The position numbers and the translations under genes were made by a program. Below, one piece after another: positions 16,353 to 24,142 of a stretch of DNA of 34,571 bases (the first letter of the stretch is position 1; each line of letters opens with the position of its first letter). Source of the stretch: Stenotrophomonas maltophilia (GTDB taxonomy: Bacteria; Pseudomonadota; Gammaproteobacteria; Xanthomonadales; Xanthomonadaceae); assembly GCA_002387845.1 (NCBI GenBank), contig DGLB01000024.1, forward strand, positions 835-35,405. Direction: 5' to 3'. The notes beneath the pieces are model-generated. The model was given only the letters and a program-made list of their open reading frames with translations. It made no database searches and was not told the DNA's origin.

Positions 16353-17458
16353 GCGCGGCTGTGAGGGTACTGCTGCTGGCGTTGCTGCTGCCTGCATCGG
16401 CGCTGGCCCAACGGCCGCCGGTCACCGTGCCGCCCGGTGGCATCACCACGGTCACCCTGCACCATGGTTTCGACCGCTCCGCGCCGGAGCCGCTGCAGCT
16501 GTGGGCACCGCGCACGGTGCTCGGCTACGACGACGTTGCGCGCGGCTATGGCCAGTTGCATGTCACCTGTACCGAAGAACCCGCGCACGGACGCTGCCCC
16601 CAGGCCGATACCGGGCAGGGCCCGGTCGGTCCGGCGATGCTGCACATGGAGTTCCGTGAACAACGCAGCGGACAGCGCATCACGCTGGGGCTGGTCGGTT
16701 CGCTGGAACGCATCGAATGGGAACGGACCTGCAGCGATGACTACTGGGACAAGGCCGTGTTTCCGTTATGGACGTCGGCGAACCGCGACTGCCACATCGC
16801 GCCGGCCGGGACCGCAGCCACCCTGCGGCTGGAGACGGCCGACATCGTCCAGCTGGTCGCCGGACGCTGGCGTGGCGAGCTGCACCTGGATCTGCGCCAT
16901 GCCGGCGGAGCGTTGATCGGGCGCCAGGTGTTCGTTCTTGAGATCGCGGTCACCGACCCTGCGCGTGCCACCTTGCATCTGCCGGCTTTCGGCGCGTCCA
17001 GCGGGCGCGTGCAGCTGCCGCTCGAGTATCGGCCGTTGCCGCTGCCGGGCAGCATCGGCGGCAGCGCCACGCTGGACCTGTGCCTGTACGACGGCACTGG
17101 TGCGCACAGTCCCCGCCTGCTGCTGAGTGCCCACGACACCGGCCAGGCAGCATCGGCGCACTTCTCGATCTGGCACGACAGCGGCGGTGGCGCGGCGTCC
17201 GACCGGATCGATTACCAGCTGCGCCTGCGCCATGGCGCGGACGAGCATCCGCTCGGCAATCACGTGGAGCTGGCACTGGAGGACCTGGACAGCGCAGCAC
17301 TGCGTGCGGTGACCCTGCCGGGCCTGCCGTATCCGGTGTACTGCGTGCCGATGGTCTTGACCCTGCAGGTGCCGCGTGTGCCCGCGTCCAGCAAGCGCCA
17401 CGGCCGCTACCAGGGTGCCCTGGTCCTGCGCATGCGCCTGCCTACCCGACGACCCTGA
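16349..17458 (+). CDS. CfaE/CooD/CblD-like tip adhesin (pilus initiator)
   Basis: This 369-residue protein has a clear signal peptide (LLLALLLPASALA, cleavage near residue 20). Length, operon place after the usher, and paired cysteines fit the CblD-like pilus biogenesis initiators such as CfaE, CooD and CblD. Recognisable segments are the cysteine-containing TCSDDYWDKAVFPLW with NRDC, LDLCLYDG, and a C-terminal YPVYCVPMVLTLQV. In this family the N-terminal half binds a receptor and the C-terminal half is a pilin-like domain that starts assembly. The ATG lies inside the usher stop codon. Binding specificity cannot be read from the sequence. Confidence 0.83.
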   Translation: MSAAVRVLLLALLLPASALAQRPPVTVPPGGITTVTLHHGFDRSAPEPLQLWAPRTVLGYDDVARGYGQLHVTCTEEPAHGRCPQADTGQGPVGPAMLHMEFREQRSGQRITLGLVGSLERIEWERTCSDDYWDKAVFPLWTSANRDCHIAPAGTAATLRLETADIVQLVAGRWRGELHLDLRHAGGALIGRQVFVLEIAVTDPARATLHLPAFGASSGRVQLPLEYRPLPLPGSIGGSATLDLCLYDGTGAHSPRLLLSAHDTGQAASAHFSIWHDSGGGAASDRIDYQLRLRHGADEHPLGNHVELALEDLDSAALRAVTLPGLPYPVYCVPMVLTLQVPRVPASSKRHGRYQGALVLRMRLPTRRP

Positions 17459-17477
17459 CCCTGAAGGAGTGCCGATC

Positions 17478-19631
17478 ATGCTGCTGCGCTGTCTGACCGC
17501 CCTGTGCCTGCTGCTGCCCATGCAGGCCCATGCCAATCTCGATGTGCACCCGATGCGGGTGCATGTCGAAGCCGGAAAAGGCACCGCTGTGCGGGTGCAC
17601 TCGCAATCGGTGCATCCGCAGTACATCCGGGTCACCGTCAAGCGCGTACTGCATCCCGGCACGGCACGGGAGCAGGAGGTCGATGAGGCCATCGGTGAGA
17701 CGGCGGCCGTGGCGGTGACGCCGACCCGCTTTGCCCTGGCTGCCGGCGGCAGCCGGCTGGTGCGGGTGATCGCGCTGGACCCCGTGCAGGAGGAAACCGC
17801 GCTGCGGGTCTACTTCGAAGCGGTGCCGCCGGCGGACGAAGCGGACCCGGTTGCCGCGCCCGGCACGGCCAGCGCCACGGTCGGGGTCAGCCTGGTCTGG
17901 GGCGTGCTGGTCAATGTGCTGCCAGCGCAGGGACGCGCCGTTCTGCAGGTGCAGGGCGACCGCCTGCACAACCAGGGCAGCCTGCGTCTGGGCGTGTTGC
18001 GGGTGGAGCAGTGTGTGGCGGCCGATTGCCAGGCGTATGCGGTTGAACGCAGCATTTATCCCGGTGACGCAGTGACCTTGCCGTTCCAGCCCCGCGTCGA
18101 CGCGAGGGTGAACGTGTACTACCGGCTCAGCCGCGATGGCTATCGCGAGCATCAGCAGAGCCTGCGTCCCGAACCGGACCCGCGCGTGGATGCGGCCCCC
18201 CTCCTGCCGGCCGACCCCGCCTGGACAAGCGCCGGCGCGCTGGCCGGTGGGCTCGCGCTCGGCGTGGGGGCGGCCAGCGGCCTGCGACGTGACCGCGAAA
18301 CCGCACCCGCCTCCGCGCTGCCTGACGTGGTACCGCAGGTCAGCGCCAACGGAGCCCAGATCGCCCGCAATCGCGACGATATCGCGGCACTGCGCGAGGC
18401 GCTGGGAGGCGGGTTCCCTGACAGCGATGACCTGCTGCGCTTTGCGCCTGACCAGACCGTGCCACTGCGTGGGGCACGCCTGGTCGGCATGGGCGAAGGA
18501 GCGATTGATCCGGACAGCCGCGAGGGCATCAATGGCGCGCAGCTGTTCGCCACCCACAAGCGGATTGGCTCGCTGGAACACGCCGCGCTGTATGCCCGGG
18601 TGGGAGCCGACGCGCTGAGTCAACCGGCGCAGGCGGCACACCTGGGCAGCGCGTTCGGCAGCGACGCGCGTGCGCAGGGGAATGGATCGACCGCGTTGGG
18701 GGCGTACACCTGGGCCCATGGCACCAACTCGGTGGCGATCGGCCGTGGAGCCTATGTGCAGCAGCACGCCGCCGACGGCTTCGCGCTCGGCGCGCGGGCC
18801 AGGGTGTCGGCCGAGAACGGCCTGGCCATCGGTGCCTCCACCCAGGTCTGGGAAGACGGCTACAACAGCGTGGCGATCGGCTATGGCTCGGTGGCCACCC
18901 AACCGATGGAGGTATCGGTGGGCGGGCAGGGCCTGCGTCGCCGCATCGTGCATGTGATGCCGGGCGCGGCACCGGATGATGTGGTGACCGTGCGCCAGCT
19001 CAATCAGCTGGCGGGTGTGCTGGGGGCGGGCGAGGTCGACGCGGCGGGCCAGCTGCCGGGTCGCAAGTACACCGTGCTGGGCGTGCGCCACGACAGTGTG
19101 GCCGGCGCGCTGACCCATCTCGACGAGGGCCTGCGCGGTACCCAGCAGGCGCTGCAGACCGCGACCCGTACGCTCAATGAGCGCATGGATGGGTTGCAGG
19201 CACCGGTGGCGGAAACAGCCTCGGCGTCGCCGGCTCCCGCCCCGCGTGCGCCGCCCGTGCCGGAGCCGGTGGAACGGCCGGTTGACGTGCGTGCAGTGGA
19301 TGCGGCGGTGAACCGCGCCAATACGTACACCGATCAGGCCGTTGCCGGTGTTGAGCACCGGCTTGGCGAGCGGGTGGATCGGCTCGATCGACGCCTCAAC
19401 CGGATGGCGGCCATGGGCGGCGCGCAGGCGGCGATGGCAATGAACACCGCAGGCTTGCCGACCTGGAACCGGCTGGGGGCCGGGGTGGGGCATGCCGATG
19501 GCGAATCGGCGCTGGCAGTGGGCTACCAGCGCGTGCTGGACCGTCGCGCTGCCACCACGTTCAGTCTAAATGGCGCGTTCAGTACTGGCGGCGAGCGCAC
19601 GCTGGCGATGGGGGTCGGCGTGGGCTGGTGA
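17478..19631 (+). CDS. Fusion: CS1-type fimbrial chaperone + YadA-type trimeric autotransporter
   Basis: One uninterrupted 717-codon frame encodes two recognisable proteins. Residues 1-19 are a signal peptide (cleavage AHA-N). Residues 20 to about 230 match CfaA/CooB chaperones: QYIRVTVKRVLHPGT, VTPTRFALAAGGSRLVRV, ALRVYFEAVPP and two cysteines (C179, C184). Residues 240-285 form a linker with a Gly/Ala hydrophobic stretch (251-268). From about 330 it is YadA-like: neck motif INGAQLFATHKRIG, head repeats with NSVAIGRGAY, NGLAIGAS and NSVAIGYGS (about 386-473), a second neck DDVVTVRQLNQL, a coiled-coil stalk, a Pro-rich segment (576-603), and a membrane anchor ending in aromatic W717. AAGGAG lies eight bases before the ATG, and the gene is 19 bases after the tip gene. 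Function of the fusion is inference. Confidence 0.87.
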   Translation: MLLRCLTALCLLLPMQAHANLDVHPMRVHVEAGKGTAVRVHSQSVHPQYIRVTVKRVLHPGTAREQEVDEAIGETAAVAVTPTRFALAAGGSRLVRVIALDPVQEETALRVYFEAVPPADEADPVAAPGTASATVGVSLVWGVLVNVLPAQGRAVLQVQGDRLHNQGSLRLGVLRVEQCVAADCQAYAVERSIYPGDAVTLPFQPRVDARVNVYYRLSRDGYREHQQSLRPEPDPRVDAAPLLPADPAWTSAGALAGGLALGVGAASGLRRDRETAPASALPDVVPQVSANGAQIARNRDDIAALREALGGGFPDSDDLLRFAPDQTVPLRGARLVGMGEGAIDPDSREGINGAQLFATHKRIGSLEHAALYARVGADALSQPAQAAHLGSAFGSDARAQGNGSTALGAYTWAHGTNSVAIGRGAYVQQHAADGFALGARARVSAENGLAIGASTQVWEDGYNSVAIGYGSVATQPMEVSVGGQGLRRRIVHVMPGAAPDDVVTVRQLNQLAGVLGAGEVDAAGQLPGRKYTVLGVRHDSVAGALTHLDEGLRGTQQALQTATRTLNERMDGLQAPVAETASASPAPAPRAPPVPEPVERPVDVRAVDAAVNRANTYTDQAVAGVEHRLGERVDRLDRRLNRMAAMGGAQAAMAMNTAGLPTWNRLGAGVGHADGESALAVGYQRVLDRRAATTFSLNGAFSTGGERTLAMGVGVGW

Positions 19632-19632
19632 C

Positions 19633-20280
19633 TCAGCCGTCGCCCAGCCAGCCGTCGATCTCCTCGCGGGTCAGGAGCGTCCGCAGCTGCGCGGTGGAGG
19701 CGCGGCGCAGGGGCTTTTCGTCAACCGCCGACAACGGCGGCTGACGCAGGGCATCGAACGGCAGCACGGCAAGGTCGAAGGTCAGCCCCTCGGCGCTGAA
19801 CACCCAGACCGGCACGTCCAGCGTGCGTTCGCGATCCAGGCGCAGCCGGCGCATGCGCGATTCGGCCGGGATCCCCTGTTCTTCCAGGAAGTACTGCACC
19901 GCATCGGCCTGGTCGGTATGCAGCTGAAGCTGCACCGGGCTGTGGTTGTCGGCGGTGCCATCGAACACCGGCCCGCACAGCCGTGGCGAGAACGCATGCA
20001 GGAATTCCATCGCGCGCAGCGCAGCTTCGCGCTTTCCACGCAGCTGCTCGCCATGCCCGGCACCGGCAAACAGACGCTGGTATTCGCGCAGCGCGTCTTC
20101 AATCTCGGTATTGCGCGGCAGCGAAGCATCGTCATGGATGCCCAACCGGCTGGCGGCCTTGAGCTTGGCCTGGTGGTAATCGCGGATACCGCCCTCGGCC
20201 ATCAGCCGGGCGGCTTCATGGGCGAGCCGATGGCGGCGCTCGCGGGTCTGGCTGGCTGCATGCTGGCGTGCGCGATGCAT
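19633..20280 (-). CDS. Conserved-looking protein of unknown function
   Basis: I do not recognise this 215-residue protein. It has no signal peptide or membrane segment. The first half is helical and basic (RERRHRLAHEAARLMAEGG, then YHQAKLKAASRLG). The second half looks like a mixed alpha/beta domain with VWVFSAEGLTFDLAVLPFDAL and a C-terminal LLTREEIDGWL, which could belong to a nucleotidyltransferase-like protein, but no catalytic motif is clear. The ATG at 20278-20280 is preferred over a GTG at 20322 because AGGGGAG lies eight bases before it. Its stop is a single base from the stop of the convergent fusion gene. Confidence 0.72.
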   Translation of the reverse strand: MHRARQHAASQTRERRHRLAHEAARLMAEGGIRDYHQAKLKAASRLGIHDDASLPRNTEIEDALREYQRLFAGAGHGEQLRGKREAALRAMEFLHAFSPRLCGPVFDGTADNHSPVQLQLHTDQADAVQYFLEEQGIPAESRMRRLRLDRERTLDVPVWVFSAEGLTFDLAVLPFDALRQPPLSAVDEKPLRRASTAQLRTLLTREEIDGWLGDG

Positions 20281-20356
20281 GAGCGGTGCTCCCCTGGGTA
20301 CGACCTGGTCCTGAGGGTACACGGTTGGCGTGACAGGTGTCGTGTATTGCCGGGCA

Positions 20357-20374
20357 GTAACACGCCCTGCGTGT
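20357..20374 (+). repeat. REP-like palindrome, first of a pair
   Basis: GTAACACGCCCTGCGTGT is a degenerate copy of the repeat at 7329: ACACGC, a CCT loop, GCGTGT. The following TCATCGCG is also shared with 7350-7357. It faces a second element 22 bases downstream in opposite orientation. Confidence 0.6.
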
Positions 20375-20395
20375 CATCGCGCTGCCGGATACCCC

Positions 20396-20422
20396 GTAGA
20401 GACACGCATGGCGTGTCACTAC
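20396..20422 (-). repeat. SMAG/REP-type palindrome, second of a pair
   Basis: Read on the minus strand it is GTAGTGACACGC-CAT-GCGTGTC, matching 7329-7350 exactly, then TCTAC. Both ends carry GTAG/CTAC. It sits 18 bases after the mrcA stop and with 20357-20374 makes an inverted REP pair (BIME-like) that could stabilise or end the mrcA transcript. Confidence 0.72.
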
Positions 20423-20439
20423 GGGCATCCCTGCGCCGA

Positions 20440-22860
20440 TCAGAAGATGTCGAAGGCGGCGTCGTCAGCCTGCGGGATCTGGGTGTTGAAGTCGTACTCC
20501 TCGAGCTTCTCCATGTCCTCGATCTTGACCCATTCGGTGGCACCGTTCAGCGTGGCCTGGACCATGCCCTGCGGCGGCTCGTTCTGCATGATCGGGGTGT
20601 CCTTCAGCGCCACGCGCATGTAGTCGATCCAGATCGGCAGTGCCGCGCGGCCGCCGTATTCGCGGTAGCCCAGTGAGCGGAAGTCGTCGCGGCCCACCCA
20701 CACGGTGGTCACGTACCGGCCGCCGAAGCCGGAGAACCAGGCATCGCGGTGGTCGTTGGTGGAGCCGGTCTTGCCACCGACGTCCTCGCGACCCAGCACC
20801 TTCGCCGCGGTGCCGGTGCCGCGCTGGACCACGTCGCGCATCATCGACACCAGCTGGTAGGCGGTGCGTGCGTCGATGGCGCGCGGTGCCACGCGGGCGT
20901 CCGGGTTGACCGGTGCTGCCGGTTCGGCCGGCTTCGGGGTCGCTGCCGTCGCAGGCGCCGTCGGCGAGGGGGCGGCACCGAAGTTGAAGCCGTCCACCAC
21001 CTGGCTCACCGGTGCGCCGCTGCTGGTGCCCGCGCAGTCGCGGCAGGCCAGGGCCGGGTTTTCCTTGAACACCAGGTTGCCGTCGCGGTCGCTCACCTGG
21101 TCGATCAACCAGGTGTCTACCCGCGAGCCACCGTTGGCGAACACCGCGTAGCCGCGCGCAATCGACAACGGGGTCAGCGACGCCGTGCCCAGCGACATCG
21201 ACAGGTTCGGCGGCAATTCCGCCTCGGCGAAGCCAAACTCGCTGATGTACTTGCGCGCGTAATCCACGCCCATGCCATCCAGCAGCCGCACCGAGACCAG
21301 GTTGCGCGACTGCACCAGCGCTTCGCGCAGGCGCATCGGGCCGCGGAAACCGCCGCCGTCGTTCTGCGGCTGCCAGGTCTTGCCGCCGCGCTCGCGGAAC
21401 ACCACTGGCGCATCCAGCACGATCGAGGCCGGGTTGAAGCCCTTGTCGAAGGCCGCCGCATATACGAACGGCTTGAAGCTCGAGCCCGGCTGGCGGCGGG
21501 CCTGGGTGGCGCGGTTGAACTTGTTGCCCGAGAAGCTGAAGCCGCCCACCAGCGCCTTCAGCGCGCCGCTTTCAGCATCCAGCGAAACCAGCGCGGACTG
21601 CCCGCGCGGAATCTGGTCCAGCAGCCACTCACCCTGCTTGGCTCCGGCGCGCACGCGCACGATGTCGCCGCGCTGCACCAGCTTGGCCGGGGTCTTGTTG
21701 GTCCACTTCGCCGCCGACGCCGGCAGGGTGATCTCGGTGCGGTTGGCCAGCACCACCGTGGCGCTGCCGTCGGCGGCAGTGCCCGACACGATCGCCGGCA
21801 GCAGCCCCGATTGCGAGGCCATCCAGCGCAGATGGGTGGCCAGCGCGGTGGCGTCGTCGGACGGGCTGACCTCCACCTGCTTCTCCACGCCGTGCCAGCC
21901 GTGGCGGTGGTCGTAGGTCAGCAGGCCGTCGCGCACGGCCAGGTTGGCCGCGGTCTGCATCTCGGCGTTGATCGTGGTGGTGACGTGGTAGCCCTTGTTG
22001 ACCACGTCGCCGCCGAAGCGGGCAATCATTTCCTGGCGGACCAGCTCGGCCACGTACGGGGCCTCCACCTGCACCGGCGGCTCATGCGCGCTGGCGTGCA
22101 TCGGCACGGCTTTGGCCGCATCGGCCTCGGCCTGGGAGATGAAGCCCAGGTTGGCCATACGCTGCAGTACGTAATAGTCGCGGCGCTCGCGGGCACGTTC
22201 GGGGTTGCTGATCGGGTTGCCGCTGGACGGGAACTTGGGGATGCCAGCCAGCGAGGCCATTTCATCCAGGCTCAGTTCCTTGAGCTCCTTGCCGTAGTAG
22301 AACTGCGCCGCCGCGGCCACACCGTAGGCGCGGTTGCCGAAGAAGCTCTTGTTCAGGTACAGCTCGAAGATCTCGTCCTTGCTCAGTTCCTGCTCGATCT
22401 TGCGCGCCAGCAGGATCTCGGCCAGCTTGCGGGTGTAGCTGTACTCGGAGCTGAGGAAGAACTGCCGGGCCACCTGCTGGGTGATGGTCGAGCCCCCCGG
22501 CACGCGCTTGTCGTTGGTCGTGGCCAGCAGCCAGACCGCGCGGGCGATGCCCTTGTAGTCCACGCCCCCATGCTCGTAGAAGCGGGCGTCCTCGGTGGCC
22601 AGGAAGGCCTGCTTGAGGCGCTCGGGGACGTCCTTCATGGTGATCGGGATGCGCCGGGACTCGCCAAACACGGCCATCAGCTGGCCGTCACTGGCGTAGA
22701 CGTACATGGGCTCCTGCATCTCGATGTCGCGCAGGGCCTGAACGTCCGGCAATTTGGAGGAAATGGCGTAGTACAGGCCACCTGCGACGGCAGCGCCGAT
22801 CAGTGCCAGGACCAGGAAGGCGACCAGCAACCAGCGCAGCCAGCGGCGAAAGCGTGTCAT
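20440..22860 (-). CDS. mrcA: Penicillin-binding protein 1A (bifunctional)
   Basis: Class A PBP with glycosyltransferase and transpeptidase activity, building peptidoglycan in the periplasm. The 806-residue protein starts with a basic cytoplasmic tail (MTRFRRWLRW) and one membrane helix (about residues 10-32). The GT51 domain shows ATEDARFYEHGGVD with catalytic E90, then GGSTITQQVARQFFLS and YLNKSFFGNRAYG. The transpeptidase motifs are GSSFKPF with nucleophile S460 and K463, SRNLVS, and KTGS near 697-700. An Ala/Pro-rich insert precedes the KTGS region. It is divergent from pilM, the typical arrangement in Pseudomonas and Xanthomonas. Confidence 0.96.
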   Translation of the reverse strand: MTRFRRWLRWLLVAFLVLALIGAAVAGGLYYAISSKLPDVQALRDIEMQEPMYVYASDGQLMAVFGESRRIPITMKDVPERLKQAFLATEDARFYEHGGVDYKGIARAVWLLATTNDKRVPGGSTITQQVARQFFLSSEYSYTRKLAEILLARKIEQELSKDEIFELYLNKSFFGNRAYGVAAAAQFYYGKELKELSLDEMASLAGIPKFPSSGNPISNPERARERRDYYVLQRMANLGFISQAEADAAKAVPMHASAHEPPVQVEAPYVAELVRQEMIARFGGDVVNKGYHVTTTINAEMQTAANLAVRDGLLTYDHRHGWHGVEKQVEVSPSDDATALATHLRWMASQSGLLPAIVSGTAADGSATVVLANRTEITLPASAAKWTNKTPAKLVQRGDIVRVRAGAKQGEWLLDQIPRGQSALVSLDAESGALKALVGGFSFSGNKFNRATQARRQPGSSFKPFVYAAAFDKGFNPASIVLDAPVVFRERGGKTWQPQNDGGGFRGPMRLREALVQSRNLVSVRLLDGMGVDYARKYISEFGFAEAELPPNLSMSLGTASLTPLSIARGYAVFANGGSRVDTWLIDQVSDRDGNLVFKENPALACRDCAGTSSGAPVSQVVDGFNFGAAPSPTAPATAATPKPAEPAAPVNPDARVAPRAIDARTAYQLVSMMRDVVQRGTGTAAKVLGREDVGGKTGSTNDHRDAWFSGFGGRYVTTVWVGRDDFRSLGYREYGGRAALPIWIDYMRVALKDTPIMQNEPPQGMVQATLNGATEWVKIEDMEKLEEYDFNTQIPQADDAAFDIF

Positions 22861-22897
22861 CAGTGACAGATTCCGATTGCGAATTTCGTGGCCGCAG

Positions 22898-22903
22898 AGT
22901 ATA
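22898..22903 (-). promoter_or_regulatory. Candidate -10 element for mrcA
   Basis: TATACT on the minus strand lies 37 bases before the mrcA start. The -35 position at 17 bases has no good match, so the call is weak. It falls in the 223-base mrcA-pilM divergent spacer (22861-23083). Confidence 0.35.
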
Positions 22904-23005
22904 GATTACGCAAGGGAACGGCTGGGGCTGTTCCTGGGGAGCCAAGTCGAGAACCGTCTGGGGAGCCGTAAAACGTGTCGTAGTGCGCGTTTTGCAGCTT
23001 GGCGG

Positions 23006-23033
23006 TTGCGATTTGAAAAAAAAACGTTATTAA
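23006..23033 (+). promoter_or_regulatory. Candidate promoter for pilMNOPQ
   Basis: TTGCGA (23006-23011) and TATTAA (23028-23033) are separated by 16 bases. Between them is an unusual run of nine A (23016-23024). The pair lies about 50 bases before the pilM GTG, which has AGGGGAG as its ribosome site. Spacing is shorter than ideal. Confidence 0.4.
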
Positions 23034-23083
23034 TGCGCGGGCGCAGGTGTTGCGCTCAAGTGCCCGTCGGCAGGGGAGAAACC

Positions 23084-24142
23084 GTGGGGCTTATCCCAAA
23101 AAGCCAGACGCCGCTAATTGGCGTCGATATCAGTTCGACTGCGGTCAAGCTCTTGCAGCTTTCCCGCAGCGGCAACCGTTTCCGCGTGGAACATTACGCC
23201 GTGGAACCTCTTCCGCCGAATGCGGTGGTGGAGAAGAACATCGTGGAAGTGGAGGCCGTGGGTGAGGCCATCCGCCGCGCGGTGAACCGATCGGGAACCA
23301 AGGCCAAGCACGCTGCGGCGGCGGTGGCAGGTTCGGCGGTCATCACCAAGCTCATCCCGATGCCCGCGGACCTGGACGAGAACGACATGGAAGCCCAGGT
23401 CGAGCTCGAAGCGGTCAACTACATCCCCTACCCGATCGAGGAAGTGAACCTCGACTTCGAGGTGCTGGGCGTGATTCCCAACAACCCGGAAATGGTCCAG
23501 GTGCTGTTGGCGGCCTCGCGCTCGGAGAACGTGGAGCTGCGCCAGTCGGCGCTGGAGCTGGGTGGCCTGTCCGCCAAGGTGATGGACGTGGAGGCCTTCG
23601 CGGTCGAAAACGCCTTTGCCCTGGTGGCCAGCGAGCTGCCCATCGCCAGCGACGGTGTGGTCGCCCTGGTGGACATCGGTGCCACCATGACCACGCTCAA
23701 CGTCCTGCGCGGGGGGCGCAGCCTGTACAGCCGCGAACAGGTGTTCGGCGGCAAGCAGCTGACCGACGAGGTCATGCGCCGCTACGGGCTGACCTACGAG
23801 GAAGCCGGTCTGGCCAAGCGCCAGGGCGGGCTGCCGGAAAGCTACGAAGTGGAAGTGCTGGAGCCGTTCAAGGAAGCCACGGTCCAGCAGATCAGCCGCC
23901 TGCTGCAGTTCTTCTACGCAGGTAGTGAGTTCAACCGCGTCGACCACATCGTGCTGGCCGGCGGTTGCGCGGCACTGGCCGGTCTGCCGGAAATGGTGGA
24001 GGAACAGCTGGGCGTGGCCACGGTCGTGGCCAATCCGCTGGCGCAGATGACGCTGGGTCCGAAGGTGCAGGCACATGCCCTGGCCCAGGACGCACCGGCG
24101 CTGATGATCGCCACCGGTCTGGCGCTGAGGAGCTTCGACTGA
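23084..24142 (+). CDS. pilM: Type IV pilus assembly protein PilM
   Basis: PilM is an actin/FtsA-like cytoplasmic ATP-binding protein that anchors the inner-membrane PilN/PilO complex by binding the PilN N-terminal tail. The 352-residue protein shows the family opening LIGVDISSTAVKLLQL, the phosphate loop DIGATMTTLNVLRGG and a C-terminal AGGCAALAGLPEMVEEQLG. The GTG at 23084 is four bases after GGGGAGAA and fits the family length; an upstream in-frame start would add about 70 non-conserved residues. It shares one base with the pilN start (TGATG). Confidence 0.95.
   Translation: MGLIPKSQTPLIGVDISSTAVKLLQLSRSGNRFRVEHYAVEPLPPNAVVEKNIVEVEAVGEAIRRAVNRSGTKAKHAAAAVAGSAVITKLIPMPADLDENDMEAQVELEAVNYIPYPIEEVNLDFEVLGVIPNNPEMVQVLLAASRSENVELRQSALELGGLSAKVMDVEAFAVENAFALVASELPIASDGVVALVDIGATMTTLNVLRGGRSLYSREQVFGGKQLTDEVMRRYGLTYEEAGLAKRQGGLPESYEVEVLEPFKEATVQQISRLLQFFYAGSEFNRVDHIVLAGGCAALAGLPEMVEEQLGVATVVANPLAQMTLGPKVQAHALAQDAPALMIATGLALRSFD

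Noticed and set aside
17442..19493. 683-codon minus-strand frame opposite the chaperone-YadA gene
   Set aside because: Plus-strand product has complete signal, head, neck and anchor motifs plus a good ribosome site; the minus product shows none.
17478..19631. The chaperone-YadA fusion as a sequencing or assembly artefact
   Set aside because: Not excluded absolutely, but no stop or frame shift is seen, base composition is even across the junction, and a linker joins the domains. Kept as a real gene with a check proposed.
13114..19631. Recent horizontal transfer of the fimbrial operon
   Set aside because: GC content and codon style look like the neighbours, and no integrase, tRNA or direct repeat was seen at the borders. 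It may be accessory, but transfer is not supported here.
22980..23040. Sigma-54 promoter for pilM
   Set aside because: The GG and GC elements near TTGGCGGTTGCG are only about 5 bases apart, not the 10 required; a sigma-70 candidate fits better.
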